From Desulfuromonadaceae bacterium UBA5613 (GTDB lineage Bacteria; Desulfobacterota; Desulfuromonadia; Desulfuromonadales; UBA2197): a stretch of 6,519 nucleotides of DNA. A program made the translations under genes and the position numbers. Of this stretch, positions 1 through 5,511 are shown piece by piece. Location of the stretch: the NCBI GenBank assembly GCA_002424625.1, contig DIKR01000004.1:20602-27120 (forward strand). Direction: 5' to 3'. The notes under the pieces are model-generated. The model was not told the DNA's origin. It ran no database searches and saw nothing but the letters and a program-made list of their open reading frames with translations. Position 1 is the stretch's first letter; each line of letters opens with the position of its first letter.

Positions 1-207
1 CAGGATGTCGAGGCGATTCGACACTTGCTCCTTGCTTTTGATCTGCCGGTAGTCGCGCCTCTATACTCTGCAGATAAATTGCTGGACACTATCGGGCGTG
101 ACAAGAAAGTACACACCGGTCTTTTGCGCATGATTCTTAATCGCGGCATAGGCGACTTTGAAATTCGTACAGTTGCCGATCCAGGCACGCTCTTTTCCGG
201 TATATGA
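1..207 (+). CDS. aroB: 3-dehydroquinate synthase, C-terminal end (5' truncated by window)
   Basis: The reading frame is open from base 1 to the TGA at 205-207 and gives the last 68 residues of a protein that begins upstream of the window. The stretch DKKVHTGLLRMILNRGIG (fragment residues 34-51) is the typical C-terminal signature of AroB, in which a DKK motif is followed by a short helix and an IG turn. The enzyme is cytoplasmic and NAD- and metal-dependent. It converts DAHP to 3-dehydroquinate, the second step of the shikimate pathway. The metal- and NAD-binding parts lie outside the window, so integrity cannot be judged. AroQ, which acts on the product, lies downstream in the same cluster and supports the call. 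The gene ends 33 bases before the TPR gene with no terminator between them, which suggests co-transcription. Confidence 0.88.
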   Translation, partial: QDVEAIRHLLLAFDLPVVAPLYSADKLLDTIGRDKKVHTGLLRMILNRGIGDFEIRTVADPGTLFSGI

Positions 208-240
208 CCTCACCGGTTATCGCGGAATAAAGGTACTGAC

Positions 241-1113
241 ATGGCTCAACAAACTGTCGTCGTGGATATCACTTTGCTTGGGAAGATGGCCGGCTATATC
301 GAGATGCTGGTCAAGGACCCGTATTCGACGGTCTTTGCCGCCTTAAGCGATATTTATCGCACTTTCGGTCTGCTCGATGAGGCGGTGGCCGTGGCGCAAA
401 GAGGGAGTGAAATGGTCCCTACTTATCCGCCGGGGTTTGTTTCTCTCGGGCGCGCCCTTGCCGAAAAGGGGGATCCCGTTGCAGCCAGTGATGCCTACCG
501 CAAGGCACTGGGTCTCGATCCCGTCAATCTGGCAGCATTGACCGGTCTGGCCAGCTCCTGTCTCGGTTGCGGACAAAAGGAAGAAGCTCTTTCGCTCTTG
601 AATCGGGCGCAGGAAATTGACTCTGATGACGAAGTTGTTAAGCAACTCTTTGCGGTGGTAAAAAAACTGGTAGCAATTCCCGCTCCTGCGTCTATCCTGA
701 GTGTGCACGATCACCTTGTTTCCCCTCCTGAATCCCCTGTCAAAATGCCCACGCTTGTTATCGAGGAGAAAGTTGATCGCGCAAACGAAAGTGCGCCGCT
801 GCCATCCATTGCTACGGCAACGTTAGCCGATATCTATATCAAGCAGGGTTTCCCGGAACGAGCAATCAAAGTCTTCAGGGATCTGTTGGAAGAAGATCCC
901 GCCAATGCGGAAATTCGGCAGCGGCTTGATGAGTTATTGCAGCGCAATCTTGTGCCTCTGGAAGAACCAGAAGAAGTCATTCTTCCGCAGATCGAAGCTG
1001 ATCCAGGCATAACGCCGATCGGACTTGCGGCGCTGAAGGGGAAAGAGGCATTGATCTCCATGTATGAGCGTTGGCTCGATGCTGTCAATAGGAGGAGAGC
1101 AGATGTTCACTGA
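241..1113 (+). CDS. Tetratricopeptide repeat (TPR) protein, partner of the adjacent roadblock protein
   Basis: This is a 290-residue cytoplasmic protein with no signal peptide or membrane segment. The ATG at 241 is preceded by AAAGGT at 229-234. Three TPR-like helical hairpins can be read at about residues 28-60, 62-94 and 96-128; the second is the clearest, with the G-x-A-Y-x-x-A-L-x-L-D-P pattern ending at DPVN. A Pro/Val/Glu-rich linker (about 129-179) follows. A fourth TPR (about 180-213, with LADIYIKQGFPERAIKVF and DPAN) continues into a further helix. An acidic stretch (about 229-243) leads to a C-terminal amphipathic helix (259-290) containing YERWLDAVNRRR. TPRs bind proteins, so a scaffold or adaptor role is inferred; no enzyme motif is seen. 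The end overlaps the next gene by 11 bases, and that gene's ribosome-binding site lies within this one, so the two products are probably made together. The specific function is unknown. Confidence 0.85.
   Translation: MAQQTVVVDITLLGKMAGYIEMLVKDPYSTVFAALSDIYRTFGLLDEAVAVAQRGSEMVPTYPPGFVSLGRALAEKGDPVAASDAYRKALGLDPVNLAALTGLASSCLGCGQKEEALSLLNRAQEIDSDDEVVKQLFAVVKKLVAIPAPASILSVHDHLVSPPESPVKMPTLVIEEKVDRANESAPLPSIATATLADIYIKQGFPERAIKVFRDLLEEDPANAEIRQRLDELLQRNLVPLEEPEEVILPQIEADPGITPIGLAALKGKEALISMYERWLDAVNRRRADVH
1090..1098 (+). promoter_or_regulatory. Strong ribosome-binding site that sets the roadblock gene start
   Basis: AGGAGGAGA lies a few bases before the ATG at 1103 and inside the last codons of the TPR gene. 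It favours ATG 1103 over the in-frame ATGs at 1064 and 1079, which would add residues unlike the family N-terminus. The placement suggests that ribosomes finishing the TPR gene re-initiate here. Confidence 0.75.
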
Positions 1114-1462
1114 GATACTTCGTAATCTGACCTGTGAAACTCCTGGCGCGATCGGTTCGGTCTTGATGGGCTATGACGGCATCGCAATCTCTTCTCATTT
1201 TCTCCCCGGAGATGATCTTGATGTGCAAATGATCGCTATTGAGTATGGCAATGTCCTGAAAGAAATTCGCAATGCCGCAGCGGTCCTGTCGATTGGCGAA
1301 ATGGAAGAAGTGAACATCCAGACGCGGCGTTATCGTTTTGTCATTCGGGCCATCACTGAAGAATATTTTGTCGTATTAGCCCTCGATCGTGAGGGGAACT
1401 TCGGGAAGGGGCGTTATGTCCTGCGCCGGGACAATGAACGACTCCGCGAGGCATTGCAGTGA
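1103..1462 (+). CDS. Roadblock/LC7-domain protein (MglB-like, orphan)
   Basis: This is a 119-residue protein, about the length of a single roadblock/LC7 domain. Residues 15-30 (GAIGSVLMGYDGIAIS) form the diagnostic first beta hairpin with its GYDG turn. A long helix follows at about 38-60. Central strands carry EVNIQTRRYRFVIRAI and YFVVLALD (about 69-95). A C-terminal helix rich in R and E (about 105-119) completes the fold. Roadblock proteins usually dimerise and regulate small Ras-like GTPases, as MglB does for MglA in myxobacterial polarity. No GTPase gene lies in this window, so the partner must be encoded elsewhere or the role differs. The start at 1103 was chosen for its strong ribosome-binding site. 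The gene overlaps the TPR gene by 11 bases and aroQ by 4, implying translational coupling on both sides. Family assignment is from sequence pattern; the function is not known. Confidence 0.83.
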   Translation: MFTEILRNLTCETPGAIGSVLMGYDGIAISSHFLPGDDLDVQMIAIEYGNVLKEIRNAAAVLSIGEMEEVNIQTRRYRFVIRAITEEYFVVLALDREGNFGKGRYVLRRDNERLREALQ

Positions 1463-1905
1463 CAACAACTTTTTCCTTTCTGGTGCTGCACGGCCCGAAT
1501 CTTAATCTGCTGGGGTCACGTGAACCCGAGATTTATGGCAGTGAAACCCTTGCCGAGGTCGATGCGGCATTGCAACGTTTTGGCGAAGAAGCTGGACTGC
1601 GCATCGAGACCTTTCAATCAAACCACGAAGGTGTACTGATTGACCGGATTCAGCAAGCTAGAAGTGCCGGTTTCTCGGCGCTGATCATCAATCCCGGTGG
1701 CTATACCCACACCAGTGTCGCCCTGCGGGATGCGATTGCAGCTGTTGCATTACCGACCATGGAAGTTCATCTGTCCAATATTCACGCCCGTGAAACATTC
1801 CGTCATCATTCATACATCACACCCGTCGTTGTCGGACAGATTTGTGGCCTGGGAACAATCGGTTATGAACTTGCAATTCGCGGACTTTTAGCCAGAATGA
1901 AATAA
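1459..1905 (+). CDS. aroQ: 3-dehydroquinate dehydratase, type II
   Basis: The enzyme dehydrates 3-dehydroquinate to 3-dehydroshikimate, the third shikimate-pathway step, in the cytoplasm; the family is normally a dodecamer. The 148-residue length is normal. Signature elements are all present: LHGPNLNLLGSREPEIYG (residues 10-27) with the catalytic Arg21 and Tyr26; NPGGYTHTSVALRD (78-91), which binds substrate; and EVHLSNIHARE (102-112) with catalytic His104 and substrate-binding Arg111. The gene starts at a GTG whose last two bases are part of the TGA stop of the roadblock gene (four-base overlap 1459-1462). GAGG at 1448-1451 serves as its ribosome-binding site. The enzyme uses the product of AroB, whose gene lies just upstream, with the TPR and roadblock genes between them. 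No key residue is missing, so the enzyme should be active. Confidence 0.96.
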   Translation: MTTTFSFLVLHGPNLNLLGSREPEIYGSETLAEVDAALQRFGEEAGLRIETFQSNHEGVLIDRIQQARSAGFSALIINPGGYTHTSVALRDAIAAVALPTMEVHLSNIHARETFRHHSYITPVVVGQICGLGTIGYELAIRGLLARMK

Positions 1906-1931
1906 TATTTTATTGTTTATGAAATGGTAAT

Positions 1932-3005
1932 ATGTTAGATAACAGAGCTTCAGTACTCAGAGCTTTGCTGCTGGAGCAGCATCTCGATGCGCTGCTTGTC
2001 ACTCGACCCGCCAGCCTCCGTTATTTTAGCGGGTTTACCGGGACAGACGGTGCACTGATTGTCACGCCGCAGGAAATGATCTTCCTCACCGATTCGCGCT
2101 ACACAGTTCAGGCCGGTGAAGAGGTTACAGTTGGCCAGCGACGTGAATATTCTGTGCAGACCGAGGGAGTTGTTGCAGTTCTTGAGGATTTTGCTGTCAG
2201 GAAAGTTGGTTACGAAGCAGAACATCTGACCTGCGCTGCTCTTGAGCGTTTGCGAACACGCAGTGGGCAGGAGATGACGTGGGTTGGCCTTGATCGACCG
2301 GTGTCAGGGCTGCGGGGCATCAAGGACAGCAGCGAGATTGTGGCGTTGGAGAACGCCGCGCATATGGCGGCGGCAGCTTTTGATGAAATTGTTCCGCTGC
2401 TCCGTCCCGGGATTGCTGAACGCGAGATTGCTCTTTCCCTCGAGTTCGCCATGCGTCGACTCGGTGGCGATGAAAAGTCCTTTGATTTGATTGTCGCCTC
2501 CGGCGAGCGGGGCGCGCTGCCGCACGGAGCAGCGAGTGACCGCATTCTCCGGGCCAACGAGTTTGTCACTATCGACTTTGGCCTGCGTTTGCACGGCTAC
2601 TGCTCGGATGAAACCGTGACGATCGCCCTTGGTGAAATTGATGCGGAATTAGAACGCGTCTACGACACAGTTTATCAGGCACAACAGGATGCGCTCGCGG
2701 CAATTCGACCGGGTGTACCCCTCAAAGAGATCGACGCCCTTGCCCGCAACACTATTGCCGCCGCCGGCTATGCTTCCTTTTTCGGACATGGTTTGGGGCA
2801 TGGTGTCGGTCTTGAAGTTCATGAATATCCGACGCTTTCGCCGCGGTCTGTCGATACGGCGCAAGTCGGTATGGTCTTTACCGTTGAACCGGGAATTTAC
2901 CTCCCCGGCAAAGGCGGGGTGAGACTCGAAGATATGGTCGTTGTCACCAATGACGGCTGCCGGAAGTTAACCCGTATTCCCAAAAAGCTGCGGCGCCTTG
3001 GTTGA
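1932..3005 (+). CDS. M24-family metallopeptidase (Xaa-Pro aminopeptidase/dipeptidase)
   Basis: This is a 357-residue cytoplasmic peptidase with the two-domain layout of short PepQ/PepP-type enzymes. A creatinase-like N-terminal domain spans about 1-125 (containing YFSGFTGTDGALIV and LTDSRY), and a pita-bread catalytic domain spans about 130-350. The five expected metal ligands are visible: Asp215 (IDFG), Asp226 (CSDET), His290 (GHGLGH), Glu319 (VEPG) and Glu333 (RLED). His198 in LPHG and His297 in VHEYP match conserved substrate-site histidines. The family removes the residue preceding proline, with two Mn or Co ions. Whether it acts on dipeptides or longer peptides cannot be read from sequence, so no symbol is given. 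The usual T-R-T after the second Asp is T-V-T here. The gene starts 26 AT-rich bases after aroQ with only a weak ribosome-binding site. In Bacillus a similar peptidase (yqhT) also follows aroQ (yqhS). Confidence 0.92.
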   Translation: MLDNRASVLRALLLEQHLDALLVTRPASLRYFSGFTGTDGALIVTPQEMIFLTDSRYTVQAGEEVTVGQRREYSVQTEGVVAVLEDFAVRKVGYEAEHLTCAALERLRTRSGQEMTWVGLDRPVSGLRGIKDSSEIVALENAAHMAAAAFDEIVPLLRPGIAEREIALSLEFAMRRLGGDEKSFDLIVASGERGALPHGAASDRILRANEFVTIDFGLRLHGYCSDETVTIALGEIDAELERVYDTVYQAQQDALAAIRPGVPLKEIDALARNTIAAAGYASFFGHGLGHGVGLEVHEYPTLSPRSVDTAQVGMVFTVEPGIYLPGKGGVRLEDMVVVTNDGCRKLTRIPKKLRRLG

Positions 3006-3007
3006 CA
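3002..3007 (+). promoter_or_regulatory. Exact TTGACA hexamer, possible -35 element for accB
   Basis: TTGACA overlaps the TGA stop of the peptidase gene and matches the sigma-70 -35 consensus in all six bases. No convincing -10 hexamer lies 16-18 bases downstream: the bases there read TCATGA, inside the left arm of a dyad. It may be chance, or a promoter that needs an activator. Confidence is low. Confidence 0.2.
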
Positions 3008-3026
3008 GTGACGCCCGGTTTTACTC

Positions 3027-3060
3027 ATGAACGGATCGCTACAACGCGTTGATCCGTCAT
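3027..3060. promoter_or_regulatory. Inverted repeat just upstream of the accB ribosome-binding site
   Basis: The left arm ATGAACGGATC (3027-3037) pairs with GATCCGTCAT (3051-3060). This gives ten base pairs with one bulged A and a 13-base loop that contains the palindrome AACGCGTT (3043-3050). The right arm ends four bases before the accB AGGAGG at 3065-3070. No T-run follows, so it is not an intrinsic terminator. It could be an mRNA hairpin that affects accB translation or stability, or a protein-binding site on DNA, since the arm centres are about two helical turns apart. The base pairing is seen directly; the function is inferred. Confidence 0.45.
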
Positions 3061-3080
3061 TCTCAGGAGGATAAAGAACC

Positions 3081-3557
3081 ATGGATATTAAAGATCTCAA
3101 GACATTGATTAAAATGGTCACCGAGACCGACATTACCGAGTTTGAGATGGAGAGCGAGCAGGAAAAGATCATCATCAAGCGCGGTCATTCCGAAGTCGTA
3201 ACTTACACGGCTGCACCGAACTATGCTGTTGCTCCTGTTCAGGTCGCCGCTCCGGTTGCCGCTCCTGCTCCCGGCGCAGTTGCCCCGGTTGTCGCTGCTG
3301 CTGTCGCTTGTGAGATCGGGGAAGTCATTACCTCGCCGATCATCGGCACTTTCTATTCCGCCCCGTCGCCGGAATCTGATCCTTATGTCAAGGTCGGGTC
3401 GATCGTTGAGAAGGGACAGACTCTCTGCATTGTTGAAGCGATGAAGCTGATGAACGAGATCGAGGCGGAGTTTAAATGCAAGGTTGTCGAGATTCTCGCA
3501 GAGAACGCCAAACCAGTTGAATACGGCGCGCCCCTCTTCAGGGTTGAACGCCTTTAG
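3081..3557 (+). CDS. accB: Biotin carboxyl carrier protein of acetyl-CoA carboxylase
   Basis: AccB carries biotin between the biotin carboxylase (AccC, next gene) and the carboxyltransferase (AccAD, not in this window), in the first committed step of fatty acid synthesis. The 158 residues show three parts. An N-terminal segment (1-40; MDIKDLKTLIKMVTETDITEF begins it) is typical of AccB. A flexible Ala/Pro/Val linker spans about 44-77. The biotinyl domain spans about 78-158. The biotin attachment motif EAMKLMNEIEAE is present, with the modified lysine at Lys122. The thumb loop characteristic of AccB is present around TFYSAPSPESDP (90-101). The ATG at 3081 is preceded by AGGAGG at 3065-3070 and by an inverted repeat. 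accC follows after 28 bases, the usual accB-accC arrangement, which keeps the two subunits in step. Confidence 0.97.
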   Translation: MDIKDLKTLIKMVTETDITEFEMESEQEKIIIKRGHSEVVTYTAAPNYAVAPVQVAAPVAAPAPGAVAPVVAAAVACEIGEVITSPIIGTFYSAPSPESDPYVKVGSIVEKGQTLCIVEAMKLMNEIEAEFKCKVVEILAENAKPVEYGAPLFRVERL

Positions 3558-3575
3558 AACTTTTGCTTTCGTGAC

Positions 3576-3584
3576 GGAGAAGAG
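3576..3584 (+). promoter_or_regulatory. Ribosome-binding site that sets the accC start
   Basis: GGAGAAGAG lies directly ahead of the ATG at 3586. It supports that start over upstream in-frame TTG codons inside accB, which would add residues absent from the family. The MFHKILIANRGEIA beginning at 3586 is the expected AccC N-terminus. Confidence 0.65.
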
Positions 3585-3585
3585 C

Positions 3586-4923
3586 ATGTTTCATAAGATT
3601 CTCATCGCCAACCGGGGCGAAATTGCCGTACGGATCATTCGTGCCTGCAAAGAACTCGGTATCAAGACAGTCGCGGTTCATTCTGATGCCGACAGTGAGT
3701 CGCTGCACGTCAAGTTGGCCGATGAAAGCCTTTGTATCGGCCCGGCTCTCAGCAGCAAAAGTTATCTCAACATGAAAGCAATTATCAGCGCCGCCGAAGT
3801 GACAGACGCTGATGCGATCCATCCCGGTTATGGCTTTTTGTCCGAAAATGCCGAATTCGCTGAAATTTGTGCTAACTGCGGCATCACTTTCATCGGACCG
3901 ACTCCTGAAGCAATGCGCTTGATGGGGGACAAGATCAGCGCCCGTCAGACTGTCACTCAATACGGCGTGCCGATCCTTCCCGGCACCAAAGACGGGGTGG
4001 CTACCGCAGAAGAAGCCGTGAAGATTGCCGGCAAGATCGGCTATCCGGTCATCATCAAGGCAACAGCCGGTGGGGGCGGGCGCGGCATGAAGATCGTCCA
4101 TTCCCCGGCCTCGCTGCCCAATGCCTTTGCTGCTGCCCGTTCCGAAGCGCAGGCCGGTTTTGGCAATCCTGAAGTTTATATTGAAAAGTATTGCGAACGC
4201 CCCCGCCACGTTGAAATCCAGATTATGGCAGATCAGCACGGCAACTGTATTTATCTTGGCGAGCGTGACTGCTCGATTCAGCGCCGTCATCAAAAACTTA
4301 TTGAAGAAGCTCCCTGTCCAGTCCTTTCACCTGAACAACGCAAGAAGATGGGGGAATGCGCTGTTGCCGCGGCTAAAGCGGTCAATTACACCAGCGTTGG
4401 TACCATGGAGTTCCTCCTTGACGCTCGTGGTGATTTCTTCTTTATGGAGATGAATACCCGCGTGCAGGTCGAACATCCTGTCACCGAGATGGTCACCGGC
4501 GTCGACATCATCAAAGAACAGATCCGTTCCGCTGCCGGTATCCCCCTGCGTTACACCCAGGACGATATCAAGATCCAGGGGCATTCGATCGAATGCCGGA
4601 TCAATGCCGAGCATCCCTTTAAATTCACTCCTTCCCCTGGCAAGATCGATGGTTACCATCCGCCGGGTGGCCTCGGAGTGCGCGTTGACAGTTTTGTCTA
4701 CGATCAGTACACCGTCCTGCCGCACTACGATTCAATGATCGCCAAACTCATCGTCCATGCCGATACCCGGGAAGAAGCGATCCGCAGGATGGCCAGGGCC
4801 CTAGATGAATATATTATCGGCGGTATCAAGACCAGCATCGCTTTCCATGCCAAAGTCATGAACAGTAAAGAGTTCCTCGAAGGGGATGTCGATACCGGCT
4901 TTATCGATCGCATGGTTATTTAG
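3586..4923 (+). CDS. accC: Biotin carboxylase subunit of acetyl-CoA carboxylase
   Basis: AccC uses ATP and bicarbonate to carboxylate the biotin on AccB. The 445 residues match the usual length (about 449 in E. coli). The N-terminal biotin-carboxylase domain (about 1-113) starts ILIANRGEIAVRIIRA and includes HPGYGFLSENAEFA (79-92). The ATP-grasp domain (about 114-320) has Lys116, Lys158, the glycine-rich loop GGGGRGM (162-168), Glu200, His208, the ERDCSIQRRHQK stretch (226-237, including Cys229 and His235), Glu275 and Glu288. The active-site motif MNTRVQVEHPVTEM (289-302) supplies Asn290, Arg292 and Glu296. The C-terminal domain includes ECRINAE (336-342) with Arg338. All residues expected from the E. 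coli enzyme are present, so it should be functional. It is the last gene before a strong terminator. It lacks the extra domains of pyruvate or propionyl-CoA carboxylases, and the partner accB confirms the acetyl-CoA carboxylase role. Confidence 0.97.
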   Translation: MFHKILIANRGEIAVRIIRACKELGIKTVAVHSDADSESLHVKLADESLCIGPALSSKSYLNMKAIISAAEVTDADAIHPGYGFLSENAEFAEICANCGITFIGPTPEAMRLMGDKISARQTVTQYGVPILPGTKDGVATAEEAVKIAGKIGYPVIIKATAGGGGRGMKIVHSPASLPNAFAAARSEAQAGFGNPEVYIEKYCERPRHVEIQIMADQHGNCIYLGERDCSIQRRHQKLIEEAPCPVLSPEQRKKMGECAVAAAKAVNYTSVGTMEFLLDARGDFFFMEMNTRVQVEHPVTEMVTGVDIIKEQIRSAAGIPLRYTQDDIKIQGHSIECRINAEHPFKFTPSPGKIDGYHPPGGLGVRVDSFVYDQYTVLPHYDSMIAKLIVHADTREEAIRRMARALDEYIIGGIKTSIAFHAKVMNSKEFLEGDVDTGFIDRMVI

Positions 4924-4937
4924 AGATCGACGGCACC

Positions 4938-4969
4938 AAGGGCCGGGCTTACGGCCCGGCCTTTCTTTT
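4938..4969 (+). terminator. Rho-independent terminator after accC
   Basis: GGCCGGGC (4941-4948) pairs perfectly with GCCCGGCC (4954-4961) around the five-base loop TTACG. The stem can extend through AAG (4938-4940) with the following Ts, and TTTCTTTT (4962-4969) forms the U-tract. It lies 15 bases after the accC stop and separates the aro/acc cluster from the downstream envelope genes. Confidence 0.92.
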
Positions 4970-4999
4970 GAAACAAGAGGGATATAAGCCTTTTGCGCT

Positions 5000-5027
5000 T
5001 TGCCACTTCGTGAACGTATTGTAGACT
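5000..5027 (+). promoter_or_regulatory. Candidate sigma-70 promoter for the exported protein and TolC genes
   Basis: TTGCCA (5000-5005) matches the -35 consensus at five of six positions. It is separated by 16 bases from TAGACT (5022-5027), which matches the -10 consensus at four of six. It lies in the relatively AT-rich 98-base spacer between the accC terminator and the next gene, where a new promoter is expected. An overlapping alternative is TTGCGC (4993-4998) with TATTGT (5017-5022). No operator was recognised. Confidence 0.35.
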
Positions 5028-5067
5028 TATGCTTGTGATCATTTTTTTGCCTTGAAAGGAAACCTTT

Positions 5068-5481
5068 ATGCAGTCCACTAAATTCCTGCTCCTGCTTCTG
5101 GTCGCGGCAATCTTCCTCACCGGTATGGGTAACCTGGGCGGCGCTCCGGTCGGAACGGTGCCGAAAGTCGAAGAAGAGATCAAGGCCCGAGTGACGGATC
5201 AAAGCGGAGTCGTCACAGCGCTTGAACACTTCTCCCTGGACGGTCAGACGGTGATCGAGGGGGAGCGCGGCAATGGCAGTATCACGATTCAGTTGCGTGA
5301 TATCTCGACGCTGACCTTCCAGCATGGCGATGTGAAGGATGCAATCAGCGCCATCATCAAACTCAAGGATGGCCAGGAGGTGCAATTGCAGCTGCGCAAG
5401 CGCTTATTCTTTAACGGCTCGACCGGCTACGGCGCTTTTGTTATTCGCGCAGTTGACGTCAAACTCATTGAGATTCTTTAG
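5068..5481 (+). CDS. Small exported protein of unknown function
   Basis: I do not recognise this 137-residue family. The ATG at 5068 follows a good ribosome-binding site, GAAAGGA at 5054-5060. The N-terminus has a lysine at position 5 and a hydrophobic run at about 6-18 (FLLLLLVAAIFLT), which looks like a signal peptide or membrane anchor. No lipobox is present, and the whole protein lacks cysteine. The mature part (about 33-137) alternates hydrophobic and polar residues in short segments, for example GSITIQLRDISTLTF and QEVQLQLRKRLFF, separated by DG, GNG and NGS turns. This suggests a small, mostly beta domain in the periplasm. The gene lies 30 bases before the TolC-family gene with no terminator between, so the two are probably co-transcribed. 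An accessory role in the envelope or export is possible but unproven. Confidence 0.72.
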   Translation: MQSTKFLLLLLVAAIFLTGMGNLGGAPVGTVPKVEEEIKARVTDQSGVVTALEHFSLDGQTVIEGERGNGSITIQLRDISTLTFQHGDVKDAISAIIKLKDGQEVQLQLRKRLFFNGSTGYGAFVIRAVDVKLIEIL

Positions 5482-5511
5482 CGCCAGTCAGCTGATAGGG
5501 ATGACTTCTTC

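Noticed and set aside
208..240. Short inverted CCG...CGG in the aroB–TPR gap
   Set aside because: The three-base arms are too short to matter and no T-run follows, so it is not called as a terminator.
343..714. Open frame of 123 codons on the minus strand across the TPR gene
   Set aside because: It lies wholly within a clear TPR coding region, has no family-like features and no ribosome-binding site of note; it is a shadow of the real frame.
3210..3315. GC-rich Ala/Pro/Val-coding repetitive stretch in accB
   Set aside because: This is the normal flexible linker of biotin carboxyl carrier proteins, not an inserted repeat.
3484..3585. Longer accC start at TTG 3484 inside accB
   Set aside because: It would add 34 residues unlike any AccC N-terminus. 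ATG 3586 has a good ribosome-binding site and begins the conserved ILIANRGEIA segment.
3538..4293. Long minus-strand open frame (251 codons) opposite accC
   Set aside because: It is antisense to an intact and fully conserved accC, and its translation has no recognisable domain. Long antisense frames are common opposite GC-biased genes.
5034..5049. TGTGATCATTTTTTT, resembling half of a CRP/FNR-type site
   Set aside because: Only the left half matches; the second half is a T-run, so there is no palindrome to support an operator.
4801..5385. Minus-strand open frame (194 codons) spanning the end of accC, the terminator and the exported-protein gene
   Set aside because: It runs through a strong + strand terminator and opposes two supported genes; no domain is seen.
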